From: Winogradskyella tangerina
GTDB lineage: Bacteria; Bacteroidota; Bacteroidia; Flavobacteriales; Flavobacteriaceae
Direction: 5' to 3'
NCBI RefSeq assembly: GCF_003260205.1
Contig: NZ_QERF01000009.1
Span: forward strand, 124,001 to 188,000
DNA length: 64,000 nt
Positions 34,887 through 44,058 of the stretch are shown here, piece after piece. The notes under the pieces were generated by a model that saw only the letters and a list, made by a program, of their open reading frames with translations, was not told where the DNA came from and did no database searches. Made by a program: the position numbers and the translations under genes. Positions within the stretch are counted from its first letter, which is position 1, and each line of letters opens with the position of its first letter.

Positions 34887-36311
34887 ATGAAGAAATTCAA
34901 CAAAAACTATAGCGACAATCCCTACTTCAATTTGTTTGAAAAGCAATCTCACAACCAATATAATATTGCTCAAAGCTCATATCGAGATAGAATTAAAAAG
35001 TTAGATAAGCTACAGCATGCGTTACAATTCACTTATAGAAAACAAATTAGAGAAGCACTTTATAAGGACTTAAAGAGGCCATTGGTAGAGTCGGATTTAG
35101 TTGCAGTTTACTTAGTGATTAAGGAGATAAAACATGCAAAGGCACATCTACATCGTTGGTTAAAGCGCCAAAAGGTAAGTTCTAACATAGTTTTATTGGG
35201 CACATCATCTTATGTGATGTACGAGCCTAAAGGAGTTTGTTTAATTATGTCGCCATGGAATTATCCATTCAATCTAACATTTTCACCCTTAGTGGCGGCG
35301 ATTGCTGCAGGAAATACTGTTATTATTAAGCCATCTGAAATCTCTTCGCATTGCGCTGAAGTAATGCAAAATATTATAGACGACCTGTTTGAGACCGACG
35401 AAGTTGCACTAATCCAAGGCGATGCTGAAGTTGCCCAAAACTTACTCAAATTACCTTTTAATCATATCTTCTTTACGGGATCCATTCCTGTAGGTAAGAT
35501 TGTAATGAAAGCCGCTGCAGAACATCTATGTTCCGTGACTTTAGAGCTAGGAGGGAAGTCGCCTGTCATAATAGATAAAACAGCGGATCTAAAAGTGACA
35601 GCGCAATCGGTAGCTTGGATCAAGCATTTTAACAATGGACAAACCTGTATTGCCCCAGACTATATTTACATTCATGATTCGGTAAAGCAGAAGTTTATTG
35701 ATCAATACAAAAAAGCAGTTGAAGAGTTTTATACTAACGACCCCTCAACATCTGAAAGTTATGGAAGAATCATTAATGAAAAACATTTTGACAGACTTCA
35801 ATCTTACCTTGATGATGCGAAAAAGCATCAGGCAACATTTGAAATAGAAGGGCATGTAAATAAAGATGATAAATACTTGGGGCCTACATTAGTTTCGGGA
35901 TTGAGTGAAGATTCGCTTTTAATGAAGGAAGAAATTTTTGGGCCAATCTTACCAATTAAAACGTTTAATGATTTAGATGAGGTTATTAAGGACTTACAGC
36001 ACAAAGACAAACCGCTTGCGCTTTATATGTATTCGAGATCAAATTCGAATATCAAGCATATTCTCAAAAACACAAGGGCAGGCACAAGTGCCGTTAATGC
36101 CAATGGGCTACAATTTTCTAATCATAATTTACCTTTTGGAGGAAGTAATAGCAGTGGCATTGGTAAAGCTCATGGATTTTATAGTTTTAAGGAATTTTCG
36201 AATGAACGGGCAGTATTAAGACGATATACTATAGGGCCATTGAATTTAGTTCTTCCACCGTATAACAACTTTAAAGAGAAAATGGCGAAGGCAACCGTTA
36301 AGTGGTTCTAA
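34887..36311 (+). CDS. NAD(P)-dependent aldehyde dehydrogenase
   Basis: A 474-residue class 3-like aldehyde dehydrogenase, oxidising aldehydes to acids in the cytoplasm. Cofactor-binding segment SPWNYPFNLTFSPLVAAIAAGN, general base Glu in LELGGKSPV and nucleophilic Cys in NNGQTCIAPDY are all present. The C-terminal part has the class-3 type hydrophobic tail region (PLNLVLPPYNN). Substrate unknown; class 3 enzymes favour medium and long-chain fatty aldehydes. A terminator follows at once. Confidence 0.92.
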   Translation: MKKFNKNYSDNPYFNLFEKQSHNQYNIAQSSYRDRIKKLDKLQHALQFTYRKQIREALYKDLKRPLVESDLVAVYLVIKEIKHAKAHLHRWLKRQKVSSNIVLLGTSSYVMYEPKGVCLIMSPWNYPFNLTFSPLVAAIAAGNTVIIKPSEISSHCAEVMQNIIDDLFETDEVALIQGDAEVAQNLLKLPFNHIFFTGSIPVGKIVMKAAAEHLCSVTLELGGKSPVIIDKTADLKVTAQSVAWIKHFNNGQTCIAPDYIYIHDSVKQKFIDQYKKAVEEFYTNDPSTSESYGRIINEKHFDRLQSYLDDAKKHQATFEIEGHVNKDDKYLGPTLVSGLSEDSLLMKEEIFGPILPIKTFNDLDEVIKDLQHKDKPLALYMYSRSNSNIKHILKNTRAGTSAVNANGLQFSNHNLPFGGSNSSGIGKAHGFYSFKEFSNERAVLRRYTIGPLNLVLPPYNNFKEKMAKATVKWF

Positions 36312-36313
36312 CA

Positions 36314-36346
36314 AAAAAAGCCGCTCCCTACAGCGACTTTTTTCTT
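36314..36346 (+). terminator. Terminator-like hairpin after the aldehyde dehydrogenase gene
   Basis: AAAAAAAGCCGCT ... AGCGACTTTTTT with one interior mismatch. Shares the block AAAAGCCGCTCCCTAC with the next hairpin. Confidence 0.65.
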
Positions 36347-36481
36347 AATGTTTTAATCTATAAAGTAAAGATTAATAGCTAATCAAACTTACTTTTAAAG
36401 TGCACTAAAACATCTATTTTTTAATGAAGCACTATTTTTTGAGTACACGAACAGCTTCATATTTTATTTCATTCTGAAAAG

Positions 36482-36509
36482 AAAAAGCCGCTCCCTACTG
36501 CGGCTTTTT
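36482..36509. terminator. Second terminator hairpin, likely serving the S74 protein gene or both sides
   Basis: AAAAAGCCGC / GCGGCTTTTT with an 8-nt loop, A and T runs on both flanks, so it works in either direction. Between the two hairpins (36347-36481) I see no gene. Confidence 0.75.
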
Positions 36510-36598
36510 CTACAACCCGACATGATTACACGACGTCGGTCTTCTAAACATAATCGTACTAATAACAATTAGTTTTGGTCATATTCAAGGCAGATGAT

Positions 36599-39500
36599 TT
36601 ATTCATCTGCTGAAGCAGATACAGGATGATCAGTAACATGGTTAATCTGTTTTTCAATGGCTAATAGTCTGGCTTCTAGCTGTGCCATCCTGTCGAGCTT
36701 TGCTCTTAAGGTTTTATTTTCTTCTTTAAGGGATTGAATTTCTTCATTCAGTTCTTGTATGGCCTTTACCGTTACCGGAATTACCTTGTCGTAGTTGATA
36801 GACCACAATTCTTTATTCTCATTTTGTGGTTTTTGAACTGCTTCAGGTAGGACTTTATATAACTCCTGAGCAATAAAGCCTAAGGTTTGCTCACCAGATC
36901 GGTCTAGATTTAACGTGCCGTTTTCAATATTACCATTGTGATGAAAATATGTTTTTGGACGCATTTGCATGACTTTTAGCAATCCATTTTTTAAGTCAGA
37001 TTGATTGGATTTTACGCGATTGTCGCTATAGGTTGTCCAAGCATTTGCGCGGCCTTGTCCTGTACCAATTGCTGCATTATTTGGCAAATGAATAGCATAA
37101 GTTGGGTTATTGAGGTTAACACTCAACTGCCCATTTACTTCTACAGTGTTATCACCATAGATCTCAATAATATTTCCTGTGTTCGAATAAAAGATGTTCA
37201 TTCTACTATCAGCATCTGTATTATCGGCCCTTCCGTAAATGAGCCAATTATTTGTCGTTTCTACTGAGTTAGTAAATCTAATTCGTGAGCCATCATTGGT
37301 GCCAGTTTCTTCAAGTTCAATATGCGCATAGGTTGAACTACTATTTCCTTGTACATTGAATCTTGCGTTTGCATTATCTGTTTCACCAATACTTAATCTA
37401 TCTGAGATATAATTTCTACCTAAGAAATAACCTGCCCAACCATTACTCGTTGAGACATCATTATAAGAGCCGTAATGCGTTCCACCAGCACTACTTGAGA
37501 TTTCATTGTAAGTACCATATTTAGTACCAGTTCCTGTTGCTCCACTACCGTATTCATTTCTTGTTCCGTAATAAGTACCGTTAGCGGTAAGTGCAAAATC
37601 TGTATAAATACCAGCAAATCCATCACTTCCTGGGGTACCATTTGTAAAACGATTTCTCACACCAGCCATTAATGTAGAGCTGTTGTTCGCTGTAAGAAAT
37701 TCATTATAAACACCGTACATATTTGAGGCGTTCGTTACGCGCATTCCATTGTATACACCATAGACATTACTTGTGCCGGCATTATCCATGTTGTTAAAGG
37801 TGCCAAACTGTTGGCTTGTAGTATTTCCCGAAATCCAGTTTCTGGTTCCGTATTGATTTCCTGCTGCCGTAGAATTGATACGATTAAATATCCCATATTT
37901 TTGACCCGTACCACTACCTTGTACTAAAGAATAATAAGCGTGGCTACGACCAGTACCAGATCCTGTTTTTGTTACATAAATTCCATTAGTGTCTGAAGAA
38001 CTATTATCTGTTTTAGTAACATTGACTCCGCGTAATTCATTATTGCCTGTTTCTGACACGTCCACTTGATAAGCCGGATTACTGGTGCCGAATCCAACAT
38101 CACCACTATCTTCTACAAAGAAGGCATCTGTACCATTATCTTGGATCGCAAAATCGCCTGTAGAATTCAAATTAATATCAAAGCTATTGGTGTCTTGAGT
38201 TATTATTGTGGCCTGTGTAAGGGTTCCTCCAAGTTTAATATCATCTGATACTTCAGAAAGACCATTACTAGCTGTTGTATTATCAATTGCTGATGTTGTA
38301 CTCCAAGTTGCATTACCATTGGCATCAGAAGTTAGAACTCTACCTAAGGCTTGGTTACCATCAACATATTGAAAACTTCCTACTAAATCTAATGTAGCAC
38401 TTGGATTAGTTACACCTATCCCTACGTCTCCGTTGTCTTCAATTCGCATTTTTTCGGTGAGATTGCCCGATGTGCTTCCAGTGTAAAATAAGAGGTGACC
38501 AGCAAAATTTGTTGAACCATTAAGAATAGCTTCAATTTTAGCAATACCATCTCCAAAAGAACTACCACTAGTATTTTCAATATGAATACCACCTACACTA
38601 GAATTTACCTGCCCCGTGGTTCCAACTAACTCAATGAACGAAGCATCTATAGCAGAGGCTGTGTTATTAGGTCCTACGGTTAAAGTTCTGCTGCCGGTAG
38701 TGTATGAACCGATGTTTGAACTTCCAATACCAACATCCCCGAGTGTAAAAATATTATCAGTAATTGCATTTGGAGAACTTGAAGTACCAACCTCGTGCCA
38801 ATCCGCATCTTCTGTATCTAAAGAAGATAAATCTACAGTCTGAGTAGCAACACCATCATTCTCAATTTCGAGAGATAACACATTCGTCGCGGCATTAAAA
38901 CTAAAGGTGTCAATGGTTTGATTATCAGTGCCAATTCCATCTTGAAGTGATGACAGATCTACAGTTTGTACAGGCTGACCATCATCTTCGAGTGATATTC
39001 CTAATGTCGTACCAACTAGTGTTAAATTGTCGATGGTCTGATCGTCTGTATCTGTATCTGAAAAAACGGCTGAAGGATTTACAAAACTTACGACTCCCGA
39101 GCCGTTAATAGCCATTATTTGCCCGTTTGTACCTGCCGTTTCTGGCATTAAATAACGGTTTGAAGTCCCAGTTCCTAAGGATGTTCTACCTATTAAATAA
39201 GCAGCATAACCTGATGTGTTTCTAACATCAGTATAAATGCCGTAATGGTTACCACCACCGCCAGATGGAATAGTTACATAGGTGCCATATTTATTACCTG
39301 AACCAGCACCAACAATCGAATTATAACTGCCATAAATATCGCTGGTTCCCGACATATTAAAGCTATTATAGCTTCCATAAAAATCACTAGACCCATTACT
39401 GTCAAAGTCATTATGCATACCATAGGTCGTCCCTGCGGTAGATAGAAAATTAGTGTTTTTCATGCCATAATGAACTGTAGAGTTAAATCTAAATTCATTT

Positions 39501-40201
39501 TGAACACCAATATTAAATCCCGTATTAGTCCCTGAGTAGAATTGGTTAAAGACACCGACATTTCCCGAATTAAGTGAACTACCTGCATTGTTTCCTAAAA
39601 CAAATTGACTTCGCATTCCGTAAACAGTACCATCGTTTATCAGCGTGCGGATATAATTGTCGATTGCAAAAGCAGTTCTACCATTTCCTGCTCCTGCATC
39701 ACCCCAAACCTGATTGTTTATACCATGATTGCCGTTACCATCAAAGTTTGAATAAATAGATATTGCAGCGGCATTCGTGTCAGTGTCAACGGTAGTTACC
39801 TGTAATCCGTCAGAACCTGAAATTTCAACATTTCCGTCGTTTGCATTGATTACTCTTCCAGCACCTGCACCGCCTTCATCGTATGCGCCATCTAACGTAT
39901 TTTTACTACCCGAAGAAAGATACACCCAACTTGTACTAGTTTGGTTCCAGTAATAAAAACCTTTACCAGAGTTACCGCTGCCAGTGTAAAATACCAACAT
40001 ACCGTCTTGTGCTGCCGTCATTGAACCAACAGTCGGTAGGTTAGACATTCTAGGGATAAGAATTCCATCAAGATTAGAAGGCGAACTTGTATTTGATGCG
40101 CTAATGTCTAATTGCGCTTGAGGATTGGTATTACCCACACCAACCTGAGCAGATAGCCCCAATGTTAAAAGACATAATAGAGTAGGGAGAATTCGTTTCA
40201 T
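36599..40201 (-). CDS. Large secreted beta-repeat protein with C-terminal S74 (endosialidase-type) chaperone domain
   Basis: A 1200-residue protein starting MKRILPTLLCLLTLGLSAQ (signal peptide; the upstream TTG extension was rejected). Two blocks of short repeats with a YGxYN/YGxxN core (for instance YGSYN, YGTYN, YGVYN, YGTRN, spaced about 18-24 residues) flank Asp/Thr-rich spacers. From about residue 1059 comes an S74 intramolecular chaperone: SDNRVK start with the conserved Ser-Asp-x-Arg-x-Lys, LGFIAQELYKVLPEAV and a coiled-coil tail (about 1140-1190). In phage tail spikes this domain trimerises the fibre and then cuts itself off before the Ser. No T9SS or lipoprotein sorting signal is visible. 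A trimeric surface fibre is likely; role unknown. Confidence 0.88.
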   Translation of the reverse strand: MKRILPTLLCLLTLGLSAQVGVGNTNPQAQLDISASNTSSPSNLDGILIPRMSNLPTVGSMTAAQDGMLVFYTGSGNSGKGFYYWNQTSTSWVYLSSGSKNTLDGAYDEGGAGAGRVINANDGNVEISGSDGLQVTTVDTDTNAAAISIYSNFDGNGNHGINNQVWGDAGAGNGRTAFAIDNYIRTLINDGTVYGMRSQFVLGNNAGSSLNSGNVGVFNQFYSGTNTGFNIGVQNEFRFNSTVHYGMKNTNFLSTAGTTYGMHNDFDSNGSSDFYGSYNSFNMSGTSDIYGSYNSIVGAGSGNKYGTYVTIPSGGGGNHYGIYTDVRNTSGYAAYLIGRTSLGTGTSNRYLMPETAGTNGQIMAINGSGVVSFVNPSAVFSDTDTDDQTIDNLTLVGTTLGISLEDDGQPVQTVDLSSLQDGIGTDNQTIDTFSFNAATNVLSLEIENDGVATQTVDLSSLDTEDADWHEVGTSSSPNAITDNIFTLGDVGIGSSNIGSYTTGSRTLTVGPNNTASAIDASFIELVGTTGQVNSSVGGIHIENTSGSSFGDGIAKIEAILNGSTNFAGHLLFYTGSTSGNLTEKMRIEDNGDVGIGVTNPSATLDLVGSFQYVDGNQALGRVLTSDANGNATWSTTSAIDNTTASNGLSEVSDDIKLGGTLTQATIITQDTNSFDINLNSTGDFAIQDNGTDAFFVEDSGDVGFGTSNPAYQVDVSETGNNELRGVNVTKTDNSSSDTNGIYVTKTGSGTGRSHAYYSLVQGSGTGQKYGIFNRINSTAAGNQYGTRNWISGNTTSQQFGTFNNMDNAGTSNVYGVYNGMRVTNASNMYGVYNEFLTANNSSTLMAGVRNRFTNGTPGSDGFAGIYTDFALTANGTYYGTRNEYGSGATGTGTKYGTYNEISSSAGGTHYGSYNDVSTSNGWAGYFLGRNYISDRLSIGETDNANARFNVQGNSSSTYAHIELEETGTNDGSRIRFTNSVETTNNWLIYGRADNTDADSRMNIFYSNTGNIIEIYGDNTVEVNGQLSVNLNNPTYAIHLPNNAAIGTGQGRANAWTTYSDNRVKSNQSDLKNGLLKVMQMRPKTYFHHNGNIENGTLNLDRSGEQTLGFIAQELYKVLPEAVQKPQNENKELWSINYDKVIPVTVKAIQELNEEIQSLKEENKTLRAKLDRMAQLEARLLAIEKQINHVTDHPVSASADE

Positions 40202-40293
40202 GATATTTGTGATTAATAGCTTGGTGTAAAATTCTATATTGTCATTAAATTTCAATTCATCCTTTTGGGTGATTTTTGAGTCAATTGGTTTTT

Positions 40294-40301
40294 TACCTTT
40301 G
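40294..40301 (+). promoter_or_regulatory. -7 element for the TPR histidine kinase
   Basis: TACCTTTG matches TAnnTTTG exactly, 19 bp before the chosen ATG at 40321. The TTTG upstream lies at 15 nt, shorter than consensus. Confidence 0.5.
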
Positions 40302-40320
40302 TGTAACTAAATACTCAATT

Positions 40321-42249
40321 ATGAGAATCAGCACTTTTTGCATAGTGTTCTTACTATTATTTGTCAATACAAGTGTCGGTCAGGATGCAGAAGTAGATGC
40401 TTATCAAGATAGTCTTCAGAATATCATTGATAAGAATAACTCTAAGGAGATAAAAAAAGAGTCACTTTTTTTACTTGGTGAGTATTTGGTTCAGCGCGAT
40501 CCAGATTATGCTGAGAAAATTGCGGATCAACTTAAAGCAGAATATATTAACACCTCTGATAGCTCAGAGGTAAGGCGTACGGATTACATTTTTGCTGCGA
40601 GCCACCGTTGGCATGGCGACTATAAGACAGCCTTAGATTTCTACCGCAGTATATATAACTATTCAAAGCATAAAAGAGATTCCATTGATATCGCTAAAAG
40701 TGCGCATTTCATTGGGACTATCTCCATGTTTTTGGGTAATAATATAGAGTCTCAAAATATGTTGTTAGAAGCTGCTGCGATTTATGATAAGATCGGAAGT
40801 GCTAGTCAAAAGGCCAGAATAAATAACTCACTGGCAGGATTTTATTTGAATGTTGATCAATTAGAAAAAGGGAAACAACAATACTTAAAAGCTTTAAAGC
40901 AGTTTGAGGTATTAAAAGACAGCTCAGGGTTAGCGAGTGTGAATGCTAATCTTGGAATGGTTTATACTGACCTTGGGGAATACGAGAAGGCCGAATATCA
41001 TTTAATGAAACAAAAAGGTTACAATGTTGTTTTTCCAACCTTGAGGGAAATGGGATTTCATCATGATTTCCTTGGCCTTTTGAGGCAAGAACAAAACCGC
41101 CTCGACGAAGCTTATGAAGAACATCTTAAAGCTCTCAAAATTAGAGAGAACTTAAGTAGCACCTATAATCTATGTGAATCAAAAATTCATATGGGTGAAA
41201 TCTTAACCAAGCTTGGTAGGTATGATGAGGCTATTGAGCAATTAAATGATGTATTTTCATTTGAAGAGCATCAATCCCTAAATCAAGAGCAGCGCGCCTA
41301 TAATCTTTTGGCTGACGCTTATGAGAAAAAGGGTGATTTCAAATCGGCATTAGCGACTTTCAAGGATTTTAAAACGATGACAGATTCTATCTATACAAGT
41401 GAATCTATAGAGATTATTGCTGAAAAAGACGCCTTATACAACCAACAAAAGAAGGATGCTGAAATTGCACTCCTAAATAAAGAGAACGAAATTTCAGAAA
41501 CCAAACTATCGCGCTCAAATGCGATAATTGCAATTTCTTTGATAGGTTTGGTCTTACTGACTATTGCGGCAATTGCGCTATTGAGATTGAATAAAAAGAT
41601 TAAGAGTAAAAATGACACCATCACTAAGGCTTTGAAGGATAGAGAATTGTTATTGCATGAGACTCATCATCGGGTTAAGAATAACTTGCAAATGATCTCT
41701 AGCCTTTTGAATTTGCAGTCGAAATATGTTGATGATGATAAGGTGTTGGAAGTTCTTCAAAATGGAAGAAACAGAGTGCAATCCATGGCCATTCTGCACA
41801 AGAATCTTTACGTTGGAAATGATCTCAATATGGTTAATATTCAAGATTATTTTGAAGGCTTAGTTAATAGTATTTTAAATTCCTATAATAAGACTGAGAA
41901 TGAAGTAGAACTGAGCGTTAAGGCAAAAGATGTATTTATGGATGTTGAATCTGTGATACCAGTGGGCTTAATTGCTAACGAATTGGTCACAAATTCGCTA
42001 AAACATGCATTTCCGAATGAATTGAAAGAAAAGCCAACCATTAATATTGAAATGAATGAAGATGACAACAATTTCATATTAAAAGTGAAAGACAATGGGA
42101 TTGGAATTAAAGATGAATTCATTAATAAAGGTAAGGCCGAATCATTTGGCCAACGACTAATCGCCTCACTGACGAAAAAGCTAAAAGCTACCATAAATGT
42201 TTCCAACGGAAGCGGAACGGAGGTTTCAATAACATTGCCGAAATCTTAA
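40321..42249 (+). CDS. TPR-sensor histidine kinase (HisKA_2/LytS-like)
   Basis: A 642-residue kinase. The signal peptide MRISTFCIVFLLLFVNTSVGQ exports a TPR sensor region (about 25-360); a coiled coil leads to one TM (about 399-421). The dimerisation domain has HHRVKNNLQMISSLLN with phospho-His at about 450, and the ATPase domain shows LIANELVTNSLKHAF (N box), DNGIGIK (G1) and GSGTEVSITLP (G2). The ATG at 40321 was chosen over an upstream alternative because it follows the promoter and starts the signal peptide. It ends exactly where the NarL-type regulator on the other strand ends. Confidence 0.92.
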   Translation: MRISTFCIVFLLLFVNTSVGQDAEVDAYQDSLQNIIDKNNSKEIKKESLFLLGEYLVQRDPDYAEKIADQLKAEYINTSDSSEVRRTDYIFAASHRWHGDYKTALDFYRSIYNYSKHKRDSIDIAKSAHFIGTISMFLGNNIESQNMLLEAAAIYDKIGSASQKARINNSLAGFYLNVDQLEKGKQQYLKALKQFEVLKDSSGLASVNANLGMVYTDLGEYEKAEYHLMKQKGYNVVFPTLREMGFHHDFLGLLRQEQNRLDEAYEEHLKALKIRENLSSTYNLCESKIHMGEILTKLGRYDEAIEQLNDVFSFEEHQSLNQEQRAYNLLADAYEKKGDFKSALATFKDFKTMTDSIYTSESIEIIAEKDALYNQQKKDAEIALLNKENEISETKLSRSNAIIAISLIGLVLLTIAAIALLRLNKKIKSKNDTITKALKDRELLLHETHHRVKNNLQMISSLLNLQSKYVDDDKVLEVLQNGRNRVQSMAILHKNLYVGNDLNMVNIQDYFEGLVNSILNSYNKTENEVELSVKAKDVFMDVESVIPVGLIANELVTNSLKHAFPNELKEKPTINIEMNEDDNNFILKVKDNGIGIKDEFINKGKAESFGQRLIASLTKKLKATINVSNGSGTEVSITLPKS

Positions 42250-42867
42250 CTACTGCCTCAGTAATGAATGTACAAGTCTGAGTGTTTCAGAACGCGTGTG
42301 TGTATTCATTTTTTCATAAATATTTTTGATATGCGTTTTAATGGTGTTAACGCTTACAAACTGACTATCGGCCAATTGCTGATTAGTCTTTCCTTCATAT
42401 AACCCTTCAAGCACTTCAAACTCTTTTTGTGTGAGTGCCGTTGGTATTTTAGAATTAATAGCCTCAGCATTGAGTTCAACAGGAAGTAAAAATTTAGAGA
42501 AATTATAAAGTGCTACCTCAATATTAGAATAGAGCTCTCGCTCATTAAATGGTTTTACAATATAACCCATTGGTAACGTGGGCTTTGCTTTTTCCAGAAT
42601 TTCTTTTCCAGAGTAAGAGGTCAAATAAATGAATGGAATTTTTCGAGTTTTATTGATATGATCGGCAATTTCGAATCCTTCAAACTGACCGTTCAAATTT
42701 ATATCGAGTAAGACGAGATCTGGCTGTTGAGCATCTATTTGTTCAATGGCATCCTCCTTGTCATATGCCACATCTAAAGCTGAATAATTGACATTAGTAA
42801 GCATATCGCGAATGTCTTCTCCAATGATTGGATCGTCTTCAACAATAAGAACTCTTATGGTAGACAT
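42250..42867 (-). CDS. NarL/LuxR-type response regulator, probable partner of the TPR kinase
   Basis: A 205-residue regulator. Receiver domain with Asp11/Asp12, phosphoacceptor Asp55 (LLDINLNGQ), Thr83 and Lys105 (VKPF); LuxR-type HTH at about 144-200 (LTQKEFEVLEGLYEG, then VSVNTIKTHIKNIYEKM). The INLNGxxxGFEIA stretch is the subtype found in receivers paired with HisKA_2 kinases. It converges on the TPR kinase gene with zero bases between the stops, an odd arrangement for a cognate pair, so transcripts overlap tail to tail. Confidence 0.92.
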   Translation of the reverse strand: MSTIRVLIVEDDPIIGEDIRDMLTNVNYSALDVAYDKEDAIEQIDAQQPDLVLLDINLNGQFEGFEIADHINKTRKIPFIYLTSYSGKEILEKAKPTLPMGYIVKPFNERELYSNIEVALYNFSKFLLPVELNAEAINSKIPTALTQKEFEVLEGLYEGKTNQQLADSQFVSVNTIKTHIKNIYEKMNTHTRSETLRLVHSLLRQ

Positions 42868-43027
42868 TTAGTTGGTGCAGTTTATAATTCAAAAGCAATT
42901 TACTAAGCAATTTGTGAGTAAGAAAAAAAGACGATTAAGTTTATTTTTTTCTAGACAAATTGATTAACAGCTTATTAGATTACAAAATACGAGATTAATT
43001 AGATTTTTGAAATTTATGCCAATCGAA

Positions 43028-44047
43028 TTATGATTTTTCTTCCTTATTAAAAAAATCAGATTGTATTTGTTCGTTAACACCGTTTTGGAACTTAGTCATA
43101 CTAAACCATTGATGAATCGAGTACGAACCGGTTTCACCCTTTTTGTTCACGGCGATATAGCCCACTTGAAAATCTTTGTAGTTGCTATTCGGTTTATTTA
43201 CAATTCTACCGATAGCTTCTTCACAAGCTTCTTGAGGAGATTTACCCTGACGCATAAGTTCAACTACCAAGAAACTTCCTACGGTTTTAACAACTTCCTC
43301 ACCTAAGCCTGTTGCCACTGCAGCACCAATTTCGTTATCTACAAATAATCCTGAACCAATAATCGGAGAATCGCCAACTCGACCACCCATCTTGTAGGCC
43401 AAACCACTTGTGGTACACGCACCTGAAATATCACCATTTTTATCAATGGCTAGCATACCTATAGTATCGTGATTTTCAATATTAATGATGGGTTTATATT
43501 TGGCTTCGACTTTCCATTTTTCCCAAGCTTTTCTTGAGGCTTCTGTTAGAAGGTCTTCAGTTTCAAACCCTTGAGATAGTGCAAACTGTTGAGCGCCTTC
43601 ACCAGCCAGCATTACATGAGGCGTATCATCCATTACTTTTCGAGCTACAGACACCGCATGTTTTATATTTTGAAGATAAACCACAGCGCCACAATTTCCG
43701 TTTTTGTCCATAATACAAGCGTCGAGTGTGACGTTACCATCTCTATCGGGCAGGCCACCTTTTCCTACTGATTGTCCTTTTTCATTGGCTTCCTCAACCA
43801 TGCAACCTTGCTCAACAGCATCTAGGGCATTACCGCCTGCTTGCAATACTTCCATGGCCTTGGCTGTTGCTTCTTTCACATGCCATGTTGCGATGACAAG
43901 GGGTAAAGAGGGCTCACTTTTTTCAGATTCGGCAACAACAGTTTCTTTTTTGTCTGATGGATTCTCGGCACAGTTAAGTAAGCTATTGGTAAGTGTTAGT
44001 CCGGCACCTGTTAGCGCGGTATTTTTTATAAATTTTCTGCGATTCAT
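43028..44047 (-). CDS. N4-(beta-N-acetylglucosaminyl)-L-asparaginase (glycosylasparaginase)
   Basis: A 339-residue Ntn hydrolase that cuts the GlcNAc-Asn bond left after N-glycan trimming. The signal contains a twin-arginine motif (MNRRKFIKNTALTGAG) and a cysteine at 26, so it may be Tat-exported and possibly lipid-anchored. HDTIGMLAID holds the Thr195 that becomes the N-terminal nucleophile after self-cleavage; GGRVGDSPIIGSGL follows as in the family. Third gene of a minus-strand operon behind GH92 and the sugar permease (11-bp gaps). Confidence 0.93.
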   Translation of the reverse strand: MNRRKFIKNTALTGAGLTLTNSLLNCAENPSDKKETVVAESEKSEPSLPLVIATWHVKEATAKAMEVLQAGGNALDAVEQGCMVEEANEKGQSVGKGGLPDRDGNVTLDACIMDKNGNCGAVVYLQNIKHAVSVARKVMDDTPHVMLAGEGAQQFALSQGFETEDLLTEASRKAWEKWKVEAKYKPIINIENHDTIGMLAIDKNGDISGACTTSGLAYKMGGRVGDSPIIGSGLFVDNEIGAAVATGLGEEVVKTVGSFLVVELMRQGKSPQEACEEAIGRIVNKPNSNYKDFQVGYIAVNKKGETGSYSIHQWFSMTKFQNGVNEQIQSDFFNKEEKS

Positions 44048-44058
44048 GTTTGTTAAAT

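Noticed and set aside
36599..40201. Prophage remnant suggested by the S74 domain
   Set aside because: No capsid, terminase, integrase or tail genes nearby, and the protein has a Sec signal peptide; bacterial S74 proteins are known.
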